Source: Takakia lepidozioides (lineage: Eukaryota > Streptophyta > Takakiopsida > Takakiales > Takakiaceae). Taken from it: a stretch of 64,000 bases of DNA. Where the stretch lies: NCBI GenBank assembly GCA_030704615.1, contig CM060734.1, forward strand, positions 50,980,042-51,044,041, read 5' to 3'. A program made the translations under genes and the position numbers. A model generated the notes under the pieces. It was not told the origin of the DNA, made no database searches, and worked only from the letters and a program-made list of their open reading frames with translations. Of the stretch, positions 44,760 to 56,356 are shown piece by piece (positions within the stretch are counted from its first letter, which is position 1; each line of letters begins with the position of its first letter).

Positions 44760-45720
44760 GCCACATTGTACAGTGTCCATGCTCACATCATTTACTCCAT
44801 TTATGGCTCAACTTCTAGTGTGATGAAAAGCAGTGGAATACTTCTGTGACACAACAGCATCTTTGTCACCAATCAGACTCCCTATTTTCACAAACCATTC
44901 ATGGCAGACCAGTGCTTCATTGTAATTCCAATGATTCTTTTGTAGCTATAGCTGGAATTACAACCAGTCTTTCCAAAAAAATCAAAAAACAAGTCACAAG
45001 TTTCAGCAAGAGAAGGCATCTGCAGAATTCCAGGGAGATCACCTTTACATTCAGGAAATTGTTACTGACACCGACACTAAAGCAGAGGGTATCCCTGTCC
45101 CTTGCTAAGCAAGTTCACAGTCACATACTCCCTCTGATCACACATGCTATGGCTGTCCTGAGTTGGTTTGGTTGGTCCCTTGAGAACAGCTCCCACATCA
45201 TTCTTTCACGCAGCGAGGTTGAAAGTTTCTTGTGTCCTTTAATAAGTTTAGAACGTCCAACCTATGGTTCACTTGGAAACATTCATAACCAGGAAAGTAC
45301 CTAGGATTAGTAGAAGAAAATATAGTCCATGCTGTACTGAGCTGGAAATTGGTGGAACTAAGTTACAACTATGGGCATGACATCTGACCCCAACATGCTT
45401 GATAGGCGCACTTTCTTGTTTTCTTCATGCACTCTAGTATACAATCCTCTGCTCCACATCATCATTCAGTGTCAGAAGTACTGTCCACACTATGCTGCTG
45501 TGAAACAGGTCATGGTTAAATGAAAAAGAATCAAATGAAAAAAGACATGCCTGGCAAAATGAATGAAACCAAGAAACTGTGCAGAGTGTAAGCCGCCTGC
45601 TTTAGCAGTGGAGTTGTACTAGTGTATCACCACAAAATTGCCAGCATTGTGTGTGTCTATGATGGAATACAGAAGGAACACACAGCCAGCAGGCAAGCCA
45701 ACTGTCACAGTGATGTGGCA
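44760..45720. other. Intergenic, convergent gene tails
   Basis: Lies between two convergent genes. A plus frame of 152 codons (44846-45304) has no recognised motif, though VSLSLAKQVHSHILPLITHA near its end is faintly like a PPR L motif. Not called. Confidence 0.3.
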
Positions 45721-45726
45721 CCAATG

Positions 45727-46951
45727 TTAGGGCCGTAGAGTTGCCTGCATTGCTGTTGCAATCTTGTCCAGTGCATCCCCAATCCGGTGCAAAGCGCCAA
45801 TATACCCAGTGCCTAGTTTCATCTGAAGCTCAACAAGGTCTTTATGCTTCTCACGTTCAAATTGCATGGTTTGTTTGTGCCTGCTGTCTTTCCTGTCTTC
45901 TGACAATCGCAATGCCTCCACCATGCTCTTGTTGTTCCGTTCCAGTACACCTGCTATGCCATCCATGCCCACGGACTTCGGCCCCCCAGGTCTCCTTCGC
46001 TTCCCTGGGTGAGTGGGACCTACATCGTTCTCATCACTCTCGTCACCTACAGAACCCGAGAACTCCATATTGCTTGCTGCCAAGTACAATTTCTGCAATC
46101 AGTGTTTGACGGGCTCCATAAACTCACCTATCCATCACGAAGCCTACCACTATGCACCCGCAGAGCCCAGGAGCTGAGAAACACACATCCACTGTATGGC
46201 ATTATTGCAAAGCTCCTAGCAGCATTGAAACCCAAGGAAGTGCCCTCCTAGCAAATGTCAATTTACCACCCATGATATCACATAATATGACTAGTACATG
46301 GTTAGTCTATAGGCAGGACAGTTCAAAGCATGCTCTGACCACTAACGTGTGCTTGAGCATAAGATTCCCCCTACTGACTCCTAATGAAGGCAATCCTGCA
46401 GACAAAGTAGAAGGTGGCAACAACGCACCAGCACCTCGAGAGGGGGCCAACGCATCGAAAAGGACACCCGGTTCACCCGTCCGGCTCTTGACATACCACT
46501 CCTGGAGAGCAAGGAAAACCTCCTTGTGGAAATTAGGGGGTAATCGCATTTTCTTCTTCTCGTCACTCCCCAGTTGCCAGTATGATACCTGTCCCATAGG
46601 GTTCTGCTTCTCATAGTCACTTACCTTTTTGAAGCCCGCAGTGATGCCCTCCCACTTGTCCTGGCATTGACCTGCACTCCGCTGCACACCTTGAGACCAA
46701 CACCGGTCTTCCATCCATTTCCAACGCTCATGCGCTGACCTATGCTTTTCTCGATTCCCACCCTTGGATTGTCTCTCAAAATCCTCCCGCCTCACAGCCT
46801 GCAACACTAGTAGCTCCGACACAGTCCACATCCCTTTCTTGTAGTGCCGTATGTCATCATCACCTTGCAGCTCCTCTGGCATTGCCTCCTCCATGTTGAT
46901 TGCATCCTTGTTGTCCAGAACTCCTGGTGTGTTTTCATCATGAGTAGCCAT
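45727..46951 (-). CDS. Trihelix-like (Myb/SANT-type) DNA-binding protein, two exons
   Basis: Likely a nuclear DNA-binding protein. Exon 1 (46951-46379) starts MATHDENTPGVLDNKDAINM with an acidic leader. Then comes a trihelix core: KGMWTVSELLVLQAVRREDF, ERWKWMEDRCWSQGVQRSAG, QCQDKWEGITAGFKKVSDYE and SYWQLGSDEKKKMRLPPNFH. The three aromatic helix positions are W, W and a late W/Y as in the family. The donor is GGA followed by GTCAGT at 46378. Exon 2 (46092-45727) opens KLYLAASNMEFSG, has a basic GKRRRPGGPK patch, then a long charged helix (RKDSRHKQTMQFEREKHKDL) suited to dimerisation, ending MQATLRP. About 312 residues. Similar proteins accompany PIF/Harbinger transposons, but no transposase was seen nearby. 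The donor choice is my reading. Confidence 0.7.
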
Positions 46952-46959
46952 AAGTTACC

Positions 46960-49900
46960 ACACAGACAGTGCCCACTTTTCAAGTGCTGTTAACTAGGTG
47001 AATCAGAGAAGCCAGGGGCTCACATGAGAGCTTCCAGATGAACTCCCAACACGGCTCCTTGTCACCCCAGCTTCCACCTCTGACGCTAATATTTTGTTGG
47101 GTCTGATGGCCCGTCTGCATTTAATGGCACTCCCGCCAAGCTCTAAACCACTGGTCTCTTAGGCTGACTGAACTTAAGCTCAGCTAAAAGCACAAGCCAC
47201 CTCACAAAGAGATTAGATTTCAGGACGTAAAAATGGTCAGCGACACTCCCTCCACTTAGGCATGTCACCAATCCTCCATATGCTGGTCTGGGCTGCAGAA
47301 GACGACAGACTGGTCCCTCTCTGACCCTTTAATTTCTTATGCATAACACATACTGGAGCTTCCAATTGTGTCTGCTGTTGCCCCTCAGTTCTCACATGGT
47401 GGTAGCCTAGAACCCCCCTAAGAATGACATTATAAATGCTAATTGCCCACACTGAAGACCTTCTCTGCTCTTTTGCATCCTCTGTGGACGTTGATACATC
47501 TGCTGCACGAGTCTGGCAACACCGTAAAGAAGATTGCACCTTCACCTGAACAAACCACAACTGCTTGATCATTACACAAGAAGAACAGAAAAGAGTGAAG
47601 CATAAAGCTCACCTATGCAGTGCACTCTTTAGGTTTGTTCTACATGACAAGTCTGTAATTCTCAGTTTCAGGGCACATGTACTAACTGTGCCGAAATGTC
47701 CGGGTTAACCGATGCTTCAATCAGTTTCCCTTCCCTCAGCATGCACCTCCCCCCTCACCCTTCTCCCTGGCAAAATCTTTCCTCCCTTGTACTTGGCCCC
47801 AGGGAGGGGTCTACTGCCTTGCATATTTCCCTCCCATTTTCCCCTTACATAAGAATCTACTGGCTACTCTGAAAAGAAAAGGGATCCCTACCAACAGGAG
47901 TGCCCCACTTCACATATAGCAAGAGCTGTCCAGCTCATTTACAGGTCAACAGGGTTCATGTGCTCTGGGTACTGACAAACATACAACCACTAAAACTCTT
48001 GTTGCCTATTTGCTCGGATTGTTTCGCAGTTGTTATGTTACTAAAGCAAACGTATTCCCATTCCTGACAATTATGGCAACTCTGGACAGCCAACATTATG
48101 TGACAGGCAGAGTGTGTCTGTGTACAATTATAGGGCATACAGGGACCTAAGCATGGACTCCTAGACTCATCTGAATTGACAGGAGGACGTAAATTTATAG
48201 TAGAGAAGAGCATATCACTCATTGTATCAAATTTCTCATAGATGTGAAGAATCTTCTGAAGTCATTTCCTCATAGGTTCCAGCTGCGTTTCCCTGTTTGT
48301 TTGGACCACAGACGAGTCTGAGTGGAGGTAGTATGATGGCGCAAGGTCCCAGGGCCTGCCCATGTTTTATACCACAGACCATGCCCGATGATGGCCCTGA
48401 TTTTGCCCCATGATATTCTGCTGTTGCCCCTCGGAAATTTAAGGCATGCCTTGGTATTACATTGTGCAGGACCCCGTTCAAAGTGACTCTAACCTTTCTA
48501 CAGCTTCAAGAAGTATACTCACACTGAGTAAACTGCTGGTGCAGGTTGAACTTAACACACCTTATTTCCAGCCGTGATGATGCTGGTTTCCCAAATGTCT
48601 CCTTTAAGCTGTGCCAGTTCAAAAACCACTGGCCCCTGTACTACAGAATATTGCGGCAGAATGTGCGAAAAGTGGATATTGCAGGTAAGCTTCTTCCTAA
48701 TAAACCGCTGCACTTTTCTCCTACACTACCTTCCGAGAAAGAAACCAATCATAATGCACAATAAAATCCCGCACTTTTCATAGATCTGCGTGCACGCAAT
48801 CCCCTGAAAAACTCCTGCGCATCGAAATGCCCATAAACCCTAACCCTTACCCTACACCTTAAATGCACTAAAAACTCAGAAGATGCAGGCCCTATCCGAA
48901 GAGGAGCTTACAACTGATGGCAACGACATTCATTACAACAAGAGGCACCCTCATGTAACGAACGGCATGCAAGAAGCCCAGAATTTGTGCCTTCAAACTC
49001 ACTACCCTCCCCCCCTCTGACACGCTCGAGAAGCCCCATCCATAAGGTCCCAGAAAGCGCTCCTCGTTCAACACGGCCAGTGCATTCACGAGCAGCAATA
49101 GCACCTCCACAATCTCCCACATTTCTCCTTCCTCCCTCTCTCTCTCTCTCCCTCCCTCGTCTATGCAGGCTCCCTTTCCTGGGTCGACCGCCGTTTACGC
49201 AGGCCACCCGTTCCTCGAGCTTGGATGAAGAGCGTCAGACATCCAAAAACGCAAACGAACGTCTGCTCCGCAGCTGTGTATGGATGAATGTGAACCACCT
49301 GCCGATGGATGAATAACGGGTGACCTGGTGGAAGGATCGTCGTTCTCAGGAGCGTGAAGGGCCACCTGCTGAGCCGCCATGGCAGCTCGCACAGGGCTCT
49401 TGGGTCTCGTCGTTGCTCGGACCTGCGCTGTAGGCAGAGCTCGAGACAGACGACAAGGAGGAGGAGAAAAATAGTGAGGAATCGAGGCGTCGCCACCTGC
49501 ATATGTGTGCGACTCTTGCAGATCAAAGATCTGCAATCCATTTGTGCAGCTTCCCTGGGGTTGTGATGGAGGAATTTCAGAATCCAGGAACGCTGGTTCC
49601 TTCTGAGCATCCAAACAATGGTTGCATTCAACTTGGGAGCTCTTGTAGTTTTGACTCTGTCAAATATCCAGATTTGAGAGAATGGAAGAACGAGCATCTA
49701 CATATACAGCGTGCTTGGACGTCAAATCTCTCCAACACGAAGCAGGGTTCTTCATTCTACTCTTGGATTCTACTCATGGTGGAGCGGGGGCTCATCAGAT
49801 CAATGAATTTCATCCTTGTCAACAGCAGGTACATGACCTTAGGGTAGGGTTTATGCAAGCTAAACTTTGAGGGTACGATAGAGAAAGTAGGTGGTGGTGG

Positions 49901-51240
49901 TGGGCCGGTATGGTGTGGTGGATCAAGCAGGAGAATCAGATCTATGGCAATGGCTAGCTGGACAGTCGCCAACACCTCCTAACCCTGCTACAAACTGAAT
50001 CTCTCACGAGTTCTCATGGAGAAAATGGGTAAAATGAGTATGTACAGCAGCATCTTCTGTGGTTTAATCCAAGACCATTTGCAGACCATCCACATCTTCC
50101 ATGCTGCTGGTGAACAGTTTTTATTGGCACTACATTCAGAGAGACTGCTTACACAGTTGCCTCGTCAGAGCAAGGGTACCTCCAGGCCAGCCTTGGGTCC
50201 GAGGCTGGACGCAAGACAAGTGGGCTACACCATGAGGATTCACCATGAGGATTAGTCGTTGTCATGGAAAGCAGATTGACAGTCTTCCCATCATGAAGAG
50301 AATATCAGGCTTACACAGCTCCTGTTACATCAATATATTTGTTATGGTATCTCAAGCATTCTTTGCGATACATAAGGTAAGTCAGTACATGTAGACTCTT
50401 TTAACTGTCAGTTAACAATGAACACAAGGTCCATAATTGGTACTCTTCAGGCACAACAACTTGTGGGACTGACTCATTCTTTAGAGACTCAAATAAAGCT
50501 GAAGGATAACTTGCATGACGATATAGCTTGCAAGTTTGGCTAGGTATTATATGACCAGCTTACCTAATGGGTAATTCAATCTGCTCACAATAAATTTAGA
50601 AACATATCATGTGTCACCACCCATGGTGAGATAAAGAGTCCCACATGAGCTGCTTGTTTCAAAGAATTACTACAACAACCCCATAATCTATGGTGCTAGT
50701 AGTACAAAGATATCTGCATGCTTGCATCCAAGAGACAGCTGCACACCAAGTTCATGCCATCTATATGCGGTAATGTTGAGGTACAAGCTCCAAACTCAAT
50801 GAATGATTCCAGCATGAAGGCTGGACCAACAAACTGCGGAAGCTCGAGTTTGAAGTTTGAAGTCCACATCTGTCACATGAACAGATACCTCTTTTTTAAT
50901 CTGTGCACCAGTTCTGGAAGGTTCACCCCACTGGGATATCATTCTCAAGCAGAAATGCAGCACCAGTGAGCTCAGTGGCAAGTATGGAATCACCCATGGG
51001 TCTGCAAATATGCATGAGAAAGAAAACACCATTGGCTGTTTCCTGCAACCATTGGAAAAACATACATTGAGAGCATCATCCTTGCAAGAAGCTGACCCTC
51101 CCAGGAGCCAGTTGTGGGAATTCATTCCACAGGGCAAGAGAGCACATAGCATTGACCTTAAGAGAAAAGAGAAGATTTGAGACCAGCACGTCAGGCATGG
51201 ACGTCCCAATCAACGGAAGATTAGGTTTCTCCATTGTTCA
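46960..51240. other. Long intergenic region, one exon-like segment
   Basis: No complete gene recognised. 48574-48685 (plus) is an exon-like segment: TTTCCAG before it, GGTAAGC after it, reading RDDAGFPNVSFKLCQFKNHW and PLYYRILRQNVRKVDIA; I cannot name it. Unrecognised frames: minus 47237-47572, minus 48236-48481, minus 49161-49697, plus 49503-49847 (MEEFQNPGTLVPSEHPNNGC). A pyrimidine-rich (TC)n stretch lies at about 49130-49160. Confidence 0.35.
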
Positions 51241-51247
51241 CAAATTC

Positions 51248-54010
51248 TCACCAATAGTCCCCACAAGAACATACTCCATTCTCAAACCGATGGAAGCGAG
51301 TGGCATCTCTTGCAACAATTTCTCGTCCAACAATCTTCGAAATGAACTTAGTAGCAGAGTGGCAATCATGACACACCCGAAGGTTCTTTATTATGCGGAT
51401 GGGTGTCCCAGGGGGCGTGCTAATGAGCCCAAAAGCAATGGCCAGCTTTTCACTATGGTAGCACACAGCCTGCTCCTTTGTCTGCTGATCCACATCATGT
51501 AAGATCAAGCGTGTATCTGGTACATATCCTGCCTCCTTCATCTGCCTAGTCAATCCCTCCAGCTCAGAATAGATTTCCTGTGTGTGTGTGTGAGACCTGT
51601 CTCCTACAACAAAGGCATGTACCTTTTTATTCACCTCAATCCAGCTGCGCCCTGGCTCCTTTCTCACATTTCTGTCATCCATCACTTTCCTCACCTTTGC
51701 TACAGCCTCCCACCTGCCAACCGTCGCATAGATGTTTGAAAGCAGCACATAAACGGCAGAATTATGTGCATCCAACTTCAAAATATTTTCAGCAGCACGC
51801 TCTGCTAATACCACATTGCCATGTGTTCTGCATATACCAAGAACAGCCCACCAGACTGGAACACCTGGTTCAAATGGCATTTTGTTGATTAAGTCCTCTG
51901 CTTCATCCAAGCGGCCTGCACGGCCAAGAAGGTCAACCATGCAACCATAGTGCTTGTCCGTTGGTGTGATATTATAGACTCCACTCATCAAAAGGAAATA
52001 ATGATGGCCTTCATCCACTAGACCTACATGGCTGCATCCAGAGAGAATGGCAATAAAGGTGGCTTCATTTGGCTTCACCCCTTCCTCTTGCATCTCTTCA
52101 AAGAGGCGGAGGGCCTCCTTACCAAGCCCATGCTGGGCATATCCTGCAATCATCACATTCCATGAGACCGCTTCTCGTTTGAGAATCTTGTCAAACACTT
52201 GTCGCGCATCTGCCACACTCCCACACTTTGCATACATGTTGACAAGGGCATTCTCCACACAGACATCGGACTCAAATCCAGACTGTATGCTGTTGGCATG
52301 GACCCACTTGCCCTCTTCCAGGGCTGCTAGGGTGGCACACACATTGAGGACACTCATGAAAGCAACTTTGTCAGGCTTAATGCCATCTTGTTGCATTTGT
52401 CGAAAGTATTCGAAGGCCTCCTCAGCCTCACCATGCTGAGCAGTTCCTGAAATCATTGCAGTCCAGGAAAACACATTGCATTCAGGCATATTGAAGAACA
52501 CTTGGCGTGCATTTGCCAGACTCCCACACTTGCAATACATGCAGACAAGGGCAGTCCCCACATGGACATCTGCCTCAAATCCAGCTTTGATGATGCCTTT
52601 GTGGACCTGCTTGCCCTGTTCTAAAGCTCCTGGAATGGCACATGCATTGAGGAGGCTAATGAAAGTGACCTTGTTGGGCTTCACGCCTTCTCCTTCCATT
52701 TGCATGAAAAGTTCAATAGCCTCCTCAACATCCACTTGCTGAGCAAGACCTCCAATCATTGCATTCCATGAGACCACATTTCGTTCAGGCATTTTCAAAA
52801 ACACTTGGCGCGCATCCACCACACTGCCGCATTTGCAATACATGCTGATGAGAGCAGTTGCCACTCGGACATCTGACTCAAATCCAGCATTGACAATGTC
52901 CATATGGAGCAGCTTGCCCTCTTCCAGGGCTGCTGGGCTGGCACATGCCTTCAGGATGCCGATGTAAGCGACCTTGTCTACCCTCATACCTTCTTGTTTC
53001 ATTTGCTGAAAGAGTTTGAAAGCCTCCTCCCTATGATGAGAAGATCCTGCAATCATTGCAGTCCATGCAACCATATCTCGCTTAGGCATATTGTCAAACA
53101 CTCTGCGGGCATCCATAACACTCCCACATTTGCAGTACATGCTGACAAGCGCAGTTGCCACTCGGACATCAGACTCAAAGCCAGCTTTGATGATGTCTGC
53201 ATGGAGCTGCTTGCCTTGTTCCAAGGCTGCTGGGCTGGCACACGCATTCAGGATACTCATGAAAGTGAACAAATTTCTTTCAGGCATTTTGTAAAACACG
53301 CTACACCCATCTACCAGACTCCCACACCTGCAGTACATGCAGACAAGGGCAGTCCCAACTCGGATATCTTTCTCCAACCCAGATTTGATGATGCTCGCAT
53401 GGAACATCCTGCCCTGTTCCAGGTGTACTGGGCTGGCGCATGCGTTAAGTATGCTCAGGAACGTGATATTGTTTGGCTTCACACTTTCTTGTTGCATTTG
53501 CTGAAAGAGTTCAAAAACCTCTTCACAACGTCCTTGCTCAGCCAATCCTGCGATCATCGCGTTCCATGATATCACATTCCTTTTAGGCATTTGGGAGAAA
53601 ACTCGCCGTGCGTCAACAAGACTCCCGCACTTCATGTACATGCTTATGAGGTGGTTTCCTAGGAAGATGGCTGGCTCATATCCACTATTGATGATGTGTG
53701 CATGGACCTCCTTGCCACCTGCCAGTGCCTTCCTCTTAGCACACTCCTGCAAGAGAGAAGCACAGCTCCCTGTGTATGCCTCAAAACCTTGTTGTTTCAT
53801 CATATCCAAGAGGTGCACTGCCTCCTCCAATTTTCTCTCCTTACGCACTGTGCTCACATCCCTGCTAGTTCTCCAAGTGTCCTTCTTGTCCCTTGGTCTT
53901 TGCCCTGCATTAGAAATAGTGGTAATGCTGCGAATGCCAAAATACAAACCCTTGCCCCAATTCTGAATTCCAAGGAATTGTGCACGATTCAGCCCCACCA
54001 TCCTGCACAA
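51248..54010 (-). CDS. PPR-DYW protein, likely organelle C-to-U RNA editing factor
   Basis: A single 920-codon frame without introns. DYW-class PPR proteins bind organelle transcripts through their repeats and deaminate a target cytidine. Residues 1-45 are basic and free of acidic residues, a plausible mitochondrial or plastid presequence. PLS-type repeats span about 50-680 (IAGLAEQGRCEEVFELFQQM, CKCGSVMDARRVFDNMPKRD and relatives). E motifs follow at about 685-800 with the PG box EPGRSWIEV, E+ near 803-840 with EAGYVPDTR. The DYW domain (about 826-920) has the catalytic [12 protein letters not shown] (His852, Glu854), zinc ligands RVCHDCH (880-884) and ends CSCGDYW. All expected catalytic residues are present. 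One oddity: between residues 247 and 249 (MPERNLF to TFMSILNACAS) about 34 residues of a P motif are missing in frame. Stop codon at 51248-51250. Confidence 0.93.
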   Translation of the reverse strand: MCRMVGLNRAQFLGIQNWGKGLYFGIRSITTISNAGQRPRDKKDTWRTSRDVSTVRKERKLEEAVHLLDMMKQQGFEAYTGSCASLLQECAKRKALAGGKEVHAHIINSGYEPAIFLGNHLISMYMKCGSLVDARRVFSQMPKRNVISWNAMIAGLAEQGRCEEVFELFQQMQQESVKPNNITFLSILNACASPVHLEQGRMFHASIIKSGLEKDIRVGTALVCMYCRCGSLVDGCSVFYKMPERNLFTFMSILNACASPAALEQGKQLHADIIKAGFESDVRVATALVSMYCKCGSVMDARRVFDNMPKRDMVAWTAMIAGSSHHREEAFKLFQQMKQEGMRVDKVAYIGILKACASPAALEEGKLLHMDIVNAGFESDVRVATALISMYCKCGSVVDARQVFLKMPERNVVSWNAMIGGLAQQVDVEEAIELFMQMEGEGVKPNKVTFISLLNACAIPGALEQGKQVHKGIIKAGFEADVHVGTALVCMYCKCGSLANARQVFFNMPECNVFSWTAMISGTAQHGEAEEAFEYFRQMQQDGIKPDKVAFMSVLNVCATLAALEEGKWVHANSIQSGFESDVCVENALVNMYAKCGSVADARQVFDKILKREAVSWNVMIAGYAQHGLGKEALRLFEEMQEEGVKPNEATFIAILSGCSHVGLVDEGHHYFLLMSGVYNITPTDKHYGCMVDLLGRAGRLDEAEDLINKMPFEPGVPVWWAVLGICRTHGNVVLAERAAENILKLDAHNSAVYVLLSNIYATVGRWEAVAKVRKVMDDRNVRKEPGRSWIEVNKKVHAFVVGDRSHTHTQEIYSELEGLTRQMKEAGYVPDTRLILHDVDQQTKEQAVCYHSEKLAIAFGLISTPPGTPIRIIKNLRVCHDCHSATKFISKIVGREIVARDATRFHRFENGVCSCGDYW

Positions 54011-54014
54011 CTCA

Positions 54015-56350
54015 AAACTCTTATTTACAAACCTTAAAGCTACATTTCACGTAGCTGATGTACTTTAGAGAACTGTACTGATTCTATCTGTTTTAGATGG
54101 AAACCTTGAATCATTGTCAACATAACTTAACCATTTCACAATACTACTCCCATCATCTACTTTGAGACAAAACTGCACCTGTTGAGTTGGAACACTTAGA
54201 TCATCAACAAAACAATACCCGTTGAGCTTCATGATGCCCATCCACATCAGAACCATCATCATATTGGGCTCGACCTTGTATCATGGCAGAGAGCTCTGCT
54301 TTCACCTGAGGAGGCTTCAACCAATCCTCGATCCTCCAAAAAACGTCCTTTCTGCGCTTATGTCTGAAGTCCGGTGATCTTGGACTTTCATGTGAAACCA
54401 CCTGTGGGCGGCTGAGCAACCATCTTCGTGCCACTTCTTTGGCAATGAAACGCAAAATCGACATTAAGTTACTATTCAGCCCACCAAGCAACATGATGCC
54501 AGCTCCAGTCCTCCTTGATGATCTCCTTCACGGCTTCAATGGAGATAGCCCCACCTTATCAAACCTGTTGCCCCACCACTGCCAAGGCTCAGAAGAACTC
54601 CGGCCATAGCTGTTCCTTGCTTATTTCTTTATCCACGACCAGAACTGCAAGCTTTAAACAATAAACAGATGCAGAGAGGAAAGGGAGCTTGTCCGTGCCT
54701 CATGTGTGAGTGTCTGTCATACATTTGGGGATGGCAGCTCTTCCAGCATTCTCCTGACTACTCATGCAGAATCCACACCCAAGGCTGTCTTCTTGTTTCT
54801 GTATGCGAGCACCTCACGGATGCCATTCAAATTAGGTCCTAACACCAAACACTTTGCGGTTTCTTTCGTGAGGTCGCTGTGTTGTGTGCGCCCTAGTTGA
54901 ACTGTGTTTTCAGCAATTCAGGAGAAACAAATGTACTCTGGGCAAAGATGCAAGAAAGCAAAGGAGATGGTAGACAAGGCCGACAATTGGTACATCTGGC
55001 ACATATGTCAATGCGGGAGCATGGAACAGCGCTGGCAGCAGTAGATCCTTCACAATGGTGGGACTGCAGCGTTGCCAAGGTGAGCTTTCTTCAGAAGGAG
55101 ACAGGGAGTTTAACTGAAATATACAGTCTTCACATCCCATTCTTTGCATAAAATTCCTGCAGCAAAATTTGAACCATTCAGCAACAAAGCAGGGATGTAT
55201 GAGAGTCTAGATGAATGATGGTGCTAAGAGAACCAATTCACACGACAACTGGGATGCTCCAGACCGAAATGATCAATGTGAGATGACAGTTGTGAGAGAA
55301 ATGGGACGTACCAGCTGGAGAATCCTTTGTTGACAGCTACCTTCATTCGTAATCCGTCTAGAAGATCACCACTTATGTCACCTGCCCAAACTCATCCACT
55401 TCTTCTTCATTAGATATCATGGAAGAGCCTGCCCCAGACCTGCTGATACAAACGGACGATAGGTCATTGAAGAGACAGATGTTCTTATCAATGGATTGCG
55501 TAAGAGCTTAAAACAGACGAAGCATTTACAGACTATAATAGCTCCACCCGCTTAGATACTGATCATTGCTCTCTGGAAGGTTTCCGTCAATGTCATTAAT
55601 CCCCCACAGAAATCCCAAGGGCCAAAGCAATCCAAGGCAAACTGCCACGTAAATACGTTTGTGAACACACGAACCGCGACCCCATCAACTTCCAATTCAA
55701 AAAAACAGGGCACGACCTAATGGGTTCACATTCCCCAAGAGACAGTTAGATGGACACCAGGCTGCCTCACAAGTAAACAAAGTTAAAAGTTCTGTCCAGA
55801 ATGTATGACTTGCTCTCACAGGGTGCAAGATTTCTCACCTCAAGGAAGATGCCGTGGGGGCACGATTTGGTAAGATCAAAGGCAGAAGTTATGTCGGAAT
55901 CCAGGTCCGATATCGACAGGAGGAGCGGTCGCACCAGGTACCAATACTTATCCAGGCCCTGCTCTTTCTGCAGCTTGCTCCGGCTCCTCGAACCTGAGCT
56001 TAATTCTGACTGCCTTACCTAGTACTCTCCATTGAACAATCCCGTCACAGACCACACACCCACTTTGCTCTCCCAGGCTCCCACCTCACAAACATCATGA
56101 GGTCATTAAAAGGAATCAAACACCCGTGCTCGTCTAGTTAGCAGCATAATTCAATGCTTCATGTGCATAGATCGCTTCCAGAGCGCCTTATGTGTAGTGT
56201 GAAGCGGGGGAAACAGGAAATGTATTGAGAACAGTCATCATCCTGATGGAACTATTGGAAACTTGGGGAGCACGAACGGGAACGTAGGATTGCATTCCTG
56301 GAGTGGTTGAGGTGGCTATGGTGCTGTGGTGGTGCAAGGAAAGGTGAGCG
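54015..56350. other. Intergenic, no gene recognised
   Basis: Upstream of the PPR-DYW gene. A minus frame 54204-54494 (RRKDVFWRIEDWLKPPQVKA) is unrecognised. 54654-54710 carries a decayed scrap of the LINE-tail repeat (KQMQRGKGACPC). The CCACTGCCAAGG stretch at about 54575 resembles one at about 36660. Promoters of the genes on both sides may lie here, but no clear TATA box was found. Confidence 0.35.
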
Positions 56351-56356
56351 TGGGTC

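Noticed and set aside
44846-45304. 152-codon plus-strand protein next to the PNSB3-like gene
   Set aside because: No motif, no splice context, and it overlaps the 3' flank; only a faint PPR-like word near its end.
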